Part shown: one piece after another, positions 7,001 through 13,098 of the stretch | Numbering within the stretch: the first letter of the stretch is position 1 | Layout of the letters: each line of letters begins with the position of its first letter | Assembly (NCBI GenBank): GCA_964392615.1 | Contig: CAYMRB010000270.1 | Span: 1 to 13,836, forward strand | Length of the DNA: 13,836 nt | Reading direction: 5' to 3' | From: CAYMRB01 sp964392615 | GTDB taxonomy: Bacteria; Planctomycetota; UBA8108 | Program-made: the position numbers and the translations under genes | Notes under the pieces: model-generated | Told to the model about the DNA's origin: nothing | Databases searched by the model: none | Seen by the model: the letters and a program-made list of their open reading frames with translations, nothing else

Positions 7001-8822
7001 CGAGCTGCTGCTCGACCCCGAGAACCTGATGGACTACATGGCCTGCACGTACTACACCGGCGACCCCGATGCGCCGATCAGCGCGTGGGCCCACTTCTCG
7101 AACAACGTGTTCGCGATCTACAACCGCGCCGAGCCGGAGGGCTTCACGTGGTACCGCCACGACGCGGAGCACTCACTGGGCGCGAACGGCGGACTGAACG
7201 AGGCTCGATTGCTGACCGATGCCAGGGACCGGCGGATCGGAGAAGAGTGGCGTCACTTCAACCCGGCGTGGCTGCACCTGCGTCTGACGGCGCACCCGGA
7301 GTACCTGATGCAGTTCGCGGATCGCGTCACGGCGTACTTCTTCCACGACGGCGTGCTGTCGCCGGAGAAGAACATCGAGCGATGGATGGAGCGGGCGAAT
7401 CAGATCGATCTCGCCGTCATCGCCGCGTCGGCTCGTTGGGGCGACGCGCAGCGGGAGCCGCCGCGCACGAAGGACGATTGGCAGCGCCAGGTCGACTACA
7501 TGGTCGGCACGTACTTCCCGCAGCGGACGCAGATCGTCCTCGATCAGATGCGATCCGTGAACATGTATCCGGATCAGGCCGTCGTGTCGTTCAACCAACA
7601 CGGCGGAGACGTCGAGCCCGGCTTCCGCCTCGTCATGGCGCAGTCGAACGGTGCGCCCGGAACGATCTACTACACGCGCGACGGCAGCGATCCGCGACTG
7701 TGGGGCGGTGGTTTGAACCCGGTCGCCGAGATCTTCACCGATGACACGGTCGCGACGACGTTCATCGCCCGCGGCGCCACCTGGCGCTACCTCGACGACG
7801 GCTCGAACCAGGGCACCGCGTGGCGCGAGCCCGGTTTCGCCGACGGCAGCTGGGATCAGGGGCCGGCGCAGCTCGGGTACGGCGATGGCGACGAGGCCAC
7901 GGAGATCGGCTTCGGACCGGACGAGGACGACAAGTACCCGACGGCCTACTTCCGCCGCAGCTTCGCGGTCGACGACGCGTCCGAGGTCATCGACCTGACG
8001 GTTCGTCTGCTTCGCGACGATGGCGCCGTCGTCTACCTCAACGACGTCGAGATCGTACGCAGCAATCTGCCGGCAGGCGCGATCGGATACCGAACCTATG
8101 CGACGGCCTCGGTCGGCGGCGCCGATGAGTCGACGTACTACGCATTCGATGTCGACCCCGACCTTCTCGTCGACGGCACGAACGTCGTCGCGGTCGAGGT
8201 CCACCAGATCAACGCGACGAGCTCCGACACCAGCTTCGATCTCGAGCTGGTCGGACTGGAAGCCGGGGCCGCGTCACCGCCGGTCGTCTTGAACGAGTCG
8301 GCCACCGTGCGCGCGCGCGTTCGCGACGGCGGCGCGTGGGGCGCCATGACGGAGGCTCGGTTCCTGATCGGCCTCGACGGGCTGGTGATCAACGAGTTCA
8401 TGGCCGCGAACACCGCGACCATCGAGGATCCCGACGAAGAGGGCGAGTTCCCGGATTGGATCGAGATCTATAACGGCACGGATGCGGTGCTCGACCTCGG
8501 CGGCATGTACCTGACCGACGATCTGCTCAATCTGCGGGAGTGGCAGATCCCGGCAGGCGTGACGATCGGCGTCGGCGAGTACCTGATCGTCTGGGCCGAC
8601 GACGACGGCACGCAGGGACCGCTCCACACGAACTACAAGCTGAGTCAGAGCGGCGAAGCGATCGCGCTCGTCGACCGGGACGGTCTCACGATCATCGACT
8701 CGATCGTCTTCGGAACGCAGCTCGACGACGTATCGTGGGGACGCTTCCCCGACGGCGCCGACGCGTGGGGGGCGCACGACGTCGCGTCGCCAGGAAGTGC
8801 GAACCAGCCGCACGCGCCGTAG
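4020..8822 (+). CDS. Secreted CotH-domain protein with dockerin, lamin-tail, PA14 and chitobiase-C-like modules
   Basis: A 1600-residue exported multidomain protein. Residues 1-27 are a signal peptide, probably cut after VRA. A dockerin-type module follows (36-121), with calcium loops DVNQDGRSDISD (38-49) and DVNDSGAVDVSD (72-83) and a cysteine-bearing tail. Lamin-tail domain 1 is at about 127-255. A beta-sandwich (263-604) is interrupted by a PA14-like domain (298-465). A chitobiase-C-like module (634-709) has the RYTTNGSEPT motif. The CotH kinase-like domain (about 760-1115) shows RIRGAFSRSG, YHIYINGHYWGLYQTQE and WYRHDAEHSLG, the last probably metal-binding. A second chitobiase-C-like module (1186-1451, IYYTRDGSDPR) is split by another complete beta-sandwich (1246-1414). 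Lamin-tail 2 ends the protein (1452-1595). CotH of Bacillus phosphorylates a spore-coat protein, so kinase activity here is possible but unproven. The start is fixed by AAGGAG at 4003-4008 and the signal peptide. The gene converges with 8850-9746. Confidence 0.92.
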   Translation: MRIRPSAVVVTCAFCWAFTWGVSPVRAQEDESRFVRGDVNQDGRSDISDAITILFHLFRAGFDALPCRAAADVNDSGAVDVSDPVAALAFLFQGGPAPAEPFPRCGVDPTPDDLDCAEPPCGEVGGSLIISEIMASNREGLVDEDDDSSDWIELHMLDSAETDTIDLDGWTLTDDPEVLKWRFPAVTIARGEFLVVFASGKDRREPDAELHTNFQLDGGGEYLALIAPDGTVVDEFDPFPQQLTDVSYGSAQSTTTLIGPGSDVDYLVPTSGDAGLDWTDPDFAAGGWRSGTVGLGFSGVVTEGFEVTYIKASVAVTHLTVAEDVVNTPGMQSRVVTETAPYIDYFNSGGRGNFTNDNAFPGIAFADIDDFVVLATGTVMIPEAGAWSFGVNSDDGFSCELRGGGRTYPMSHAEPRGPADTIQVFNIAQAGPYELTLLFYERGGGAELELFAAQGNHPSFNGDFRLVGDTAEGGIGLLGFGADIATDVESVMRNTNASIWARVDFDIDDVNDVGGLALRMKYEDGFVAYLNGTEVASRNAPASVQWNSSATADRPMEDVPIAEEINLTGQLGRLRTGHNVLAIHGLNDSASDSDFLILPELIAAGRSSQRQYMTTSTPGTFNVAGSVDFVRDVTFDAERGFYDAPFSLTLDTPTGGAQIRYTTNGSEPTSSSGRVYSGPLTVNGTSVIRAAAFRTGYLDSNVTTRTYLFVDDIVEQSPAGQAPGTGWPTGNVNGQYINYGMDPNVVNNARWSGQIVDALLAIPSISLVTDLNNLFSASTGIYVNARNDGRAWERRTSAELIHPDGTPGFGLDAGLRIRGAFSRSGNNPKHSLRLFFRGEYGAGKLDYPLFGGEGVDKFDRMDLRTSQNYSWAFSGDAQNTFLRDVFSRDVQRDMGQPYTRSRYYHIYINGHYWGLYQTQERADADFAASYLGGKDQDYDVIKNDSSGGRALHATNGNMNAYRRLYDAAVAGFTSDAAYLRMLGLRADGSIDPNGELLLDPENLMDYMACTYYTGDPDAPISAWAHFSNNVFAIYNRAEPEGFTWYRHDAEHSLGANGGLNEARLLTDARDRRIGEEWRHFNPAWLHLRLTAHPEYLMQFADRVTAYFFHDGVLSPEKNIERWMERANQIDLAVIAASARWGDAQREPPRTKDDWQRQVDYMVGTYFPQRTQIVLDQMRSVNMYPDQAVVSFNQHGGDVEPGFRLVMAQSNGAPGTIYYTRDGSDPRLWGGGLNPVAEIFTDDTVATTFIARGATWRYLDDGSNQGTAWREPGFADGSWDQGPAQLGYGDGDEATEIGFGPDEDDKYPTAYFRRSFAVDDASEVIDLTVRLLRDDGAVVYLNDVEIVRSNLPAGAIGYRTYATASVGGADESTYYAFDVDPDLLVDGTNVVAVEVHQINATSSDTSFDLELVGLEAGAASPPVVLNESATVRARVRDGGAWGAMTEARFLIGLDGLVINEFMAANTATIEDPDEEGEFPDWIEIYNGTDAVLDLGGMYLTDDLLNLREWQIPAGVTIGVGEYLIVWADDDGTQGPLHTNYKLSQSGEAIALVDRDGLTIIDSIVFGTQLDDVSWGRFPDGADAWGAHDVASPGSANQPHAP

Positions 8823-8835
8823 AAACCGCCCGGCG

Positions 8836-8848
8836 GCGGCCATGCCGC
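8836..8848. terminator. Weak hairpin between convergent genes
   Basis: The 27-base gap between the converging CotH-type gene and the minus-strand membrane-protein gene contains GCGGC-CAT-GCCGC, a five-base-pair GC stem with a three-base loop. There is no T tract on either side, so it would be a poor intrinsic terminator. It is listed because it is the only candidate in the gap. Confidence 0.2.
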
Positions 8849-8849
8849 G

Positions 8850-9746
8850 TCACACACACAAGTAGGCGCTGCGAAGCGCCGCACATAGGACTGCCAGCCA
8901 GAACGCGATGGCCGCGTACAGCCAGATGCGCTGCCCAAGCGTGCCCAACGCCACGCGGCGCCAGCGATTGTGCGCCAGGACCCCGGGAAACGTCGGCAGA
9001 AACAGCGACGCGATCACGACGAGGCCGGCCAACGCGGCAGGTTCGTTCGCGCAGCGCAGCGCTGTGGCAAGGTAGGCGCCGGCGCCCGGCATGCGAAGGC
9101 AGGCGGCGAGATCGCCGAAGAAACTGATCACGTTCAGGAAGACGCACGCCCAGAACAACAGTGCGGCGCTGGCAATCGTCCGTCCGATGCGATCACGGTC
9201 CTTCGGCACCTCGTACGCAAAGAACGGTAGCAGGAGTGCCGCGACCGCGAGTACCAGGAACGTCGGCATCCACAGCGGCGATCGCACCGAGTCCAGGGCC
9301 GGGTGTTCGCGAAGGAATGCCTCGCGGTCGAGCGCGTCCACGTGCGCCAAGGCTCCATCGACAGCCGTTTCGATCGGGCGATCCCACCAGTCGACGATCT
9401 CCCGTCGTCGCTCGATGAGCGCAACGACCGGAGGAGGCCACTCCTCGGACACTTCGGGCAGGAGCGCCCCCGTCGCGACGACCGACTCCGTGAAGGACTC
9501 GCCGCCGTCCTCGCTCTCGAGCACGACAAGAGCGCCGGGACGATAAAGGAAGTGCGACGGCAGATGCAAGACGACCGCGACGCGTCGCGCATCGACCGGG
9601 TCGACGAGGACGTGGGTCACGGTGGGCGGATCGAGCGCGACGATGATCGCACCGACCGGCGGGCTCAGAAGTCCCACCGACGAGGCGACCAAGAAGAGCG
9701 TCCGGAGTCCCGACACGGCTTCCCTGCCGACGGCCTGAGTAAGCAC
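8850..9746 (-). CDS. Uncharacterised membrane protein with a single Asp-box-like motif
   Basis: I do not recognise a named family. The 298-residue protein has a hydrophobic N-terminus (about 15-38), an extracytoplasmic-looking segment (about 40-157), then four likely membrane helices (about 158-177, 192-213, 235-256, 272-292). The soluble segment contains HVLVDPVDARRVAVV followed by SEDGGESF (78-85), the signature layout of one BNR/sialidase-type propeller blade; only one copy is present. The GTG at 9746 follows an in-frame TGA by 15 bases and has no clear ribosome site. A second GTG at 9716 (residue 11) has AGGGAAG just upstream and would leave a clean signal-like N-terminus, so it may be the true start. 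It follows the cytidylate-kinase-like gene by 65 bases on the same strand and may be cotranscribed. Coding status is supported by the coherent membrane topology. Confidence 0.72.
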   Translation of the reverse strand: MLTQAVGREAVSGLRTLFLVASSVGLLSPPVGAIIVALDPPTVTHVLVDPVDARRVAVVLHLPSHFLYRPGALVVLESEDGGESFTESVVATGALLPEVSEEWPPPVVALIERRREIVDWWDRPIETAVDGALAHVDALDREAFLREHPALDSVRSPLWMPTFLVLAVAALLLPFFAYEVPKDRDRIGRTIASAALLFWACVFLNVISFFGDLAACLRMPGAGAYLATALRCANEPAALAGLVVIASLFLPTFPGVLAHNRWRRVALGTLGQRIWLYAAIAFWLAVLCAALRSAYLCV

Positions 9747-9811
9747 GAGGCACGGTAGTCAGACGAGCTCGAGCGGGTCGCCGTTGCGGAATGGACGCGG
9801 AACGCGGGTCT

Positions 9812-10522
9812 CTATCCGAAGCGGCGCCGGTACATGTGGACCATCAGCGCGGCCGCTTCCTCGGACGTCAGGCACTCCATGTTGATGACCACGTCGTACG
9901 AGCGGGGGTCCTCGACGTCGCGGCGGAAGAAGTGCTCGAAGAACTCGCGCTGCGCGCGGTCGAGATCGCGGACGATGGCGGACGCCTCGCTGGTGTCGAT
10001 CCCTCGTTGCGCGGCGATGTGCGCGATGCGCTGCGGCTCCGGTGCGACCAATCGAGCCGAGATACCGCGGTCGCGGGGTAGGAAGAGGTGAGCCGCGCGG
10101 CCGAGGAACAACGCGCTCTTCTCGTGAGCGGTACCCAAGATGACGCGGCCGAGCTTGGCGGCGTACTCGGACCTCGTGACGACGCGTTGGTCGACCCAGC
10201 TGCCGAAGCACTCGGCGAGCCAATTGCTGCCCTTTTCCTCGACGAACGACAAGCGCGATCTCGCTACGGCGTCGGAGTTCGCCATGCCGTCGAGGATGTC
10301 CTTGTCGAGAATCTCGACCTCCAGATCGGCGGCGATGATTCGAGCCACGTCTTCTCCGCCTGCGCCCGTCGCTCGGCTCAGGGACAGATACGGGTGGACC
10401 TCGCAGCCCGTGGTCTTGACCAGATCCTCGTTCTCGACGCGCTCGCGGGTTTCCGCTCCGAGCTCCCACTGGCGGGCTTGCTGCTCGGCGACGTGACCGG
10501 GACGTTGGACGTGCTTCTTCAT
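9812..10522 (-). CDS. Cytidylate-kinase-like P-loop protein
   Basis: This 236-residue protein resembles the cytidylate kinase-like family (PF13189, Cytidylate_kin2), soluble P-loop proteins related to nucleoside monophosphate kinases. The N-terminal nucleotide-binding region reads SLSRATGAGGEDVARIIA (about 47-64), matching the family's serine-arginine-x-x-G-x-G-G loop, followed by ILDKDIL (71-77), equivalent to the family's acidic 'yDkeiL' segment. The C-terminal half has LGRAAHLFLP (140-149), RLVAPEPQRI (157-166) with the usual VRLxAP pattern, and YDVVINMECLTSEEAA (209-224), all in family order. Length is normal. A longer reading to 10687 exists, but an AGGAGGAGGAG ribosome site (10529-10539) six bases before this ATG decides the start. 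Substrate is unknown; members are often annotated without proof of CMP kinase activity. It lies between the archaemetzincin-like gene (223 bases upstream) and the membrane-protein gene (65 bases downstream). Confidence 0.85.
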   Translation of the reverse strand: MKKHVQRPGHVAEQQARQWELGAETRERVENEDLVKTTGCEVHPYLSLSRATGAGGEDVARIIAADLEVEILDKDILDGMANSDAVARSRLSFVEEKGSNWLAECFGSWVDQRVVTRSEYAAKLGRVILGTAHEKSALFLGRAAHLFLPRDRGISARLVAPEPQRIAHIAAQRGIDTSEASAIVRDLDRAQREFFEHFFRRDVEDPRSYDVVINMECLTSEEAAALMVHMYRRRFG

Positions 10523-10528
10523 GGCGGA

Positions 10529-10539
10529 CTCCTCCTCCT
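10529..10539 (-). promoter_or_regulatory. Strong ribosome binding site deciding the cytidylate-kinase-like start
   Basis: On the minus strand AGGAGGAGGAG is followed by six bases and then ATG at 10522. This near-perfect Shine-Dalgarno sequence argues against the start 165 bases upstream, whose extra 55 residues are proline- and arginine-rich and match nothing in the family. Confidence 0.85.
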
Positions 10540-10745
10540 GAACGAGAGCACTCGGAGAGGCCGGGGCGGGCGATTCGACCACCGGCGGTGTCCACCCGCC
10601 GCCCCACACGCACGAGTCGCCGTGCAACGCGCGTGCCGCTACTTCGGGCTGCTCAGAGCGCCCTCGCGGCCCTGTAGAGCGTCGCAAAGCCCTCGATGCG
10701 GGAGATTCCCCGATCTCGGGTCGGAAGATCGCGCCAGGATGCGGA

Positions 10746-11753
10746 TCATTCCCCGGTCGTGATGCGGCCGAGGCGCCGGTCGATCCAGGCGACCTCGTCG
10801 CGGAAACCGAGCTCGCGGTAGACGTCCCGCAATCGGCGATAGCGCTTGACGACGTCGAAGCCGGCGCTCGACGCGAGCTTGCGCAGGCAGACCGGACACA
10901 GCGGCAGCCCGCGGGAGTCGCTCTCGGTGAGGCTGTTCGAGCCGTTGACGATGCAGCGATAGTAGATGCAGTGCCGTATGCCGAACATATGAGCGGTCTC
11001 GTGGACGAGCACCTTCGCGCTGCGGTAGAGGACGAGCTGGCGGTCCCGTTCGCGATCGGCCGGACTGCGCTTCTCGCCGTAGAAGGCGGGATCGTAGCGG
11101 GCGAAGCTGTACACGCCGACCCGGCGGCTCAGGGTCGCCTGGCCGAAGACGAAGTTCCAGTCCGGGTGCGGGTAGAGGTCCTCCATCGTCACTCCGAGCA
11201 AGCAGTAGCCATCCTTCGGCAGCTTGCGCCCGAGCAAGCTCAGGAGATCGCGCGTCAGGTACTGCCGGCGCCCGGTGCCGGCGTTCCGGCGCGTCGTCAG
11301 CGTCAGCCCCTCGAGCGAGTGGGCCGGGAGGATCTTCACCGGCAGCGCGAAGTACGCCGCGGCGCACTTGCGGATCTTCTCCAGGTCCGGACTGCGGCGC
11401 GCGTCGAAGGCGCCGACGGGAAGCAGGTAGATCGTGCGACGCTTCGCGTCGGGGACGTTGCGCTTCGCGCGCCGGAACGCGTCGAAGGTCTGTCCCGGCT
11501 CGGGGTGCACGTCGAGCCACTCGCCGCCCCGGGGCTTGCCCATCGGCTCGAAGTCGTGCGTCGGATCGTACGCGCGGCGCTCGGTGGGAGACAGCTCGCG
11601 CGTCGAGCCCAGCGCGCGCTTGCGCTGCGCGGCGCTCGGTGGAGAGAAGCGGTCGGCGTCGGCGTCCTCGCGGACAGCCGCGCTGAGACCGACGATCGCT
11701 CCAGCCGCAGCAACGACGAGGGCTCCGATTCCGGCGAGCGAGGTTCGTGTCAT
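10746..11753 (-). CDS. Membrane-anchored or exported archaemetzincin-like zinc metalloprotease
   Basis: The 335-residue protein carries the archaemetzincin signature. HETAHMFGIRH (251-261) gives three zinc-binding histidines and the catalytic glutamate E252. It is followed by C262 and C267, four residues apart, then GSNSLTE and LCPVCLRKL with C286 and C289, as in the human AMZ proteins and archaeal AmzA, where the cysteines bind a second zinc. Residues 106-112 (RTIYLLP) and 184-190 (CLLGVTM) match the family's N-terminal core. Two features are odd. There is a hydrophobic N-terminal segment (about 7-27), so the enzyme is probably exported or anchored, whereas most relatives are cytoplasmic. 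The methionine expected two residues after C267 is valine (V269). AAGGAG at 11760-11765, six bases ahead, fixes the ATG at 11753 over one 19 codons upstream. Substrate is unknown. It is divergent from the repeat-protein gene. Confidence 0.9.
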   Translation of the reverse strand: MTRTSLAGIGALVVAAAGAIVGLSAAVREDADADRFSPPSAAQRKRALGSTRELSPTERRAYDPTHDFEPMGKPRGGEWLDVHPEPGQTFDAFRRAKRNVPDAKRRTIYLLPVGAFDARRSPDLEKIRKCAAAYFALPVKILPAHSLEGLTLTTRRNAGTGRRQYLTRDLLSLLGRKLPKDGYCLLGVTMEDLYPHPDWNFVFGQATLSRRVGVYSFARYDPAFYGEKRSPADRERDRQLVLYRSAKVLVHETAHMFGIRHCIYYRCIVNGSNSLTESDSRGLPLCPVCLRKLASSAGFDVVKRYRRLRDVYRELGFRDEVAWIDRRLGRITTGE

Positions 11754-11759
11754 GATCGT

Positions 11760-11765
11760 CTCCTT
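11760..11765 (-). promoter_or_regulatory. Ribosome binding site deciding the archaemetzincin start
   Basis: AAGGAG on the minus strand lies six bases before the ATG at 11753. It selects this codon over the in-frame upstream start at 11810 and places the hydrophobic segment at the protein's N-terminus, as expected for an export signal. Confidence 0.8.
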
Positions 11766-11840
11766 CGGCCTGACTTCCGTCGCCACGGCTGCGACCTGCG
11801 GATTCGGCAAGAGATAGGACGGATGCTACAGCGCATGGCT

Positions 11841-11849
11841 TGCTAACAT
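11841..11849 (+). promoter_or_regulatory. Possible extended -10 promoter in the divergent intergenic region
   Basis: The 136-base divergent gap (11754-11889) contains TGC-TAACAT at 11841-11849, an extended -10-like element 40 bases ahead of the ATG at 11890. No good -35 is visible. I could not pick a convincing promoter for the opposite gene in the same gap. Confidence 0.3.
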
Positions 11850-11889
11850 AGAGGGAATAGCCGACGCCGTCAGCACGAGGGTGAGACTC

Positions 11890-13098
11890 ATGCGAACTGC
11901 TCATGCGAGAGAGAACGGGCGCGTCGGGTCCCGCTGCGCCGTTTCTCGCCACTCGCCACTCGCCGCGGCAGCCGCGCTTGTCGCGGCTCTGTGGCTTCCT
12001 TCGACAGTCAAGGCCGGCGACGCGGATCCGCCGTCGTTCGAGCTCGTGTTCGAAGCGCCTGAGGAGATCGTCGACGAAGCGTTCTCCGAACACGAGATCG
12101 ACGTCCGCGGGCTGATCGTGACGCACGGAACGATGCTGGAAGGCGTCGGTATCCAGGCCTGGTCGGTCGGCGTCACGGTCGACAGTGGTGCGATCGTCGC
12201 CGCGACGACCGCGGGCACGCTCGGCGCGAGCGATGCCGACGATCCGCCCGGAGTGCGGCAAGCAGGATTCGCGATCACCGAGTTGACGGAAGACGGCGTC
12301 GATGATTGCGAGGGAAGCCACGGCGCGGTCAGCACGGTCGTCCTCGGTTTCGGCGTTCCCGTCGTGCTACCGCCGGATGAGAGCCCGCACCTTATCCTGA
12401 ATCTGACGGTTCGCGTGTGGATGCCGGCAGACCCCCGGCGACCGAGCTTGACGAGGCTGTCGTGGGTCGACGGTTGCCGCGGGTCCGAGCAGCCCGTTCG
12501 GAACTTGCTCACGGTCGGCGGCGAGACGGTCGTCCCGGCGCTCAGCGAAGCACTCATCACGCGCCGCGCCGAGAGCCCGTGCGTCGAGCGAGGGCTCGCG
12601 CTGGTCTTCCAGGACGAGCCGCGCGGCCAGATCGACGCGCTGACGTCGGACGAGGAGAGCTTGACCGAACGCGTCGTCACGCGTCGGCCCGGCGCCGAGG
12701 CCGCGACGTGGGTCTGGGGGGCGATCTCCTCGGATCTCGACACAGACGGCGTCCAGGGGTGGTCGCTGTCGATCGCGCTCGAAGGGGACGCGGTTCTGAG
12801 CAAAGCGACGACGACGGGCACGGTCGGCGCTTCCTACGAGGACGACGTGCCCGGGCTGCGAAGGAGCGGTTTCGAGCGGACGGAGGTCGTCGATCCCGAA
12901 CGCGACGACGGCACGGGCTGCGGGCAGGGAGAAGGTGCGGTCAGCGCAGTCGTCCTCTCGTTCATCGAGCCGGTCACCCTGGCACCGACGGGAACAGCCA
13001 CCGTGCTCGGCCTGGAGGTCTCCGTTCCCGACGGAAGCGAGGGAGCTTCGCTCGAGGGCGTGCTGCGATGGCAGGACGGCCTGGCAGGCGCGGGGTGA
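11890..13098 (+). CDS. Secreted protein with two long internal repeats, cut short by an in-frame TGA
   Basis: As read, the product is 402 residues ending at TGA 13096-13098. Residues 1-43 form an export signal with a long basic start and hydrophobic core (about 24-38). Two copies of a roughly 180-residue beta-rich unit follow (about 49-224 and 236-436, the second crossing the stop). Paired landmarks are GIQAWSVGV/GVQGWSLSI, TAGTLGASDADD/TTGTVGASYEDD, GVRQAGFAITE/GLRRSGFERTE, GAVSTVVLGF/GAVSAVVLSF and LSWVDG/LRWQDG. The frame stays coherent after the TGA through the end of repeat 2 and a dockerin to 13470, so the intact gene would be 11890-13470. I do not recognise a named family; the layout resembles cohesin-like sandwiches but that is inference. 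The ATG at 11890 has GAGG nine bases upstream; a GTG at 11881 is the alternative. It is divergent from the archaemetzincin-like gene. Confidence 0.8.
   Translation: MRTAHARENGRVGSRCAVSRHSPLAAAAALVAALWLPSTVKAGDADPPSFELVFEAPEEIVDEAFSEHEIDVRGLIVTHGTMLEGVGIQAWSVGVTVDSGAIVAATTAGTLGASDADDPPGVRQAGFAITELTEDGVDDCEGSHGAVSTVVLGFGVPVVLPPDESPHLILNLTVRVWMPADPRRPSLTRLSWVDGCRGSEQPVRNLLTVGGETVVPALSEALITRRAESPCVERGLALVFQDEPRGQIDALTSDEESLTERVVTRRPGAEAATWVWGAISSDLDTDGVQGWSLSIALEGDAVLSKATTTGTVGASYEDDVPGLRRSGFERTEVVDPERDDGTGCGQGEGAVSAVVLSFIEPVTLAPTGTATVLGLEVSVPDGSEGASLEGVLRWQDGLAGAG
11945..11965 (+). repeat. Three tandem 7-bp units in the signal-peptide coding region
   Basis: CTCGCCA occurs three times head to tail, the third ending in G. 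The unit is not a multiple of three, so gain or loss of a copy would shift the reading frame just before the hydrophobic core of the export signal. Three copies is short and may be chance in GC-rich DNA. Confidence 0.7.

Noticed and set aside
10523..10687. A 55-residue N-terminal extension of the cytidylate-kinase-like protein
   Set aside because: A strong ribosome site precedes the internal ATG at 10522, and the extension is proline- and arginine-rich with no family match.
10088..10762. Plus-strand frame opposite the cytidylate-kinase-like gene
   Set aside because: It is a shadow of the real gene, with no ribosome site and no family resemblance.
10639..12321. A 560-codon minus-strand frame across the archaemetzincin and repeat-protein genes
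   Set aside because: It overlaps two well-supported genes in another frame and is arginine-rich without motifs.
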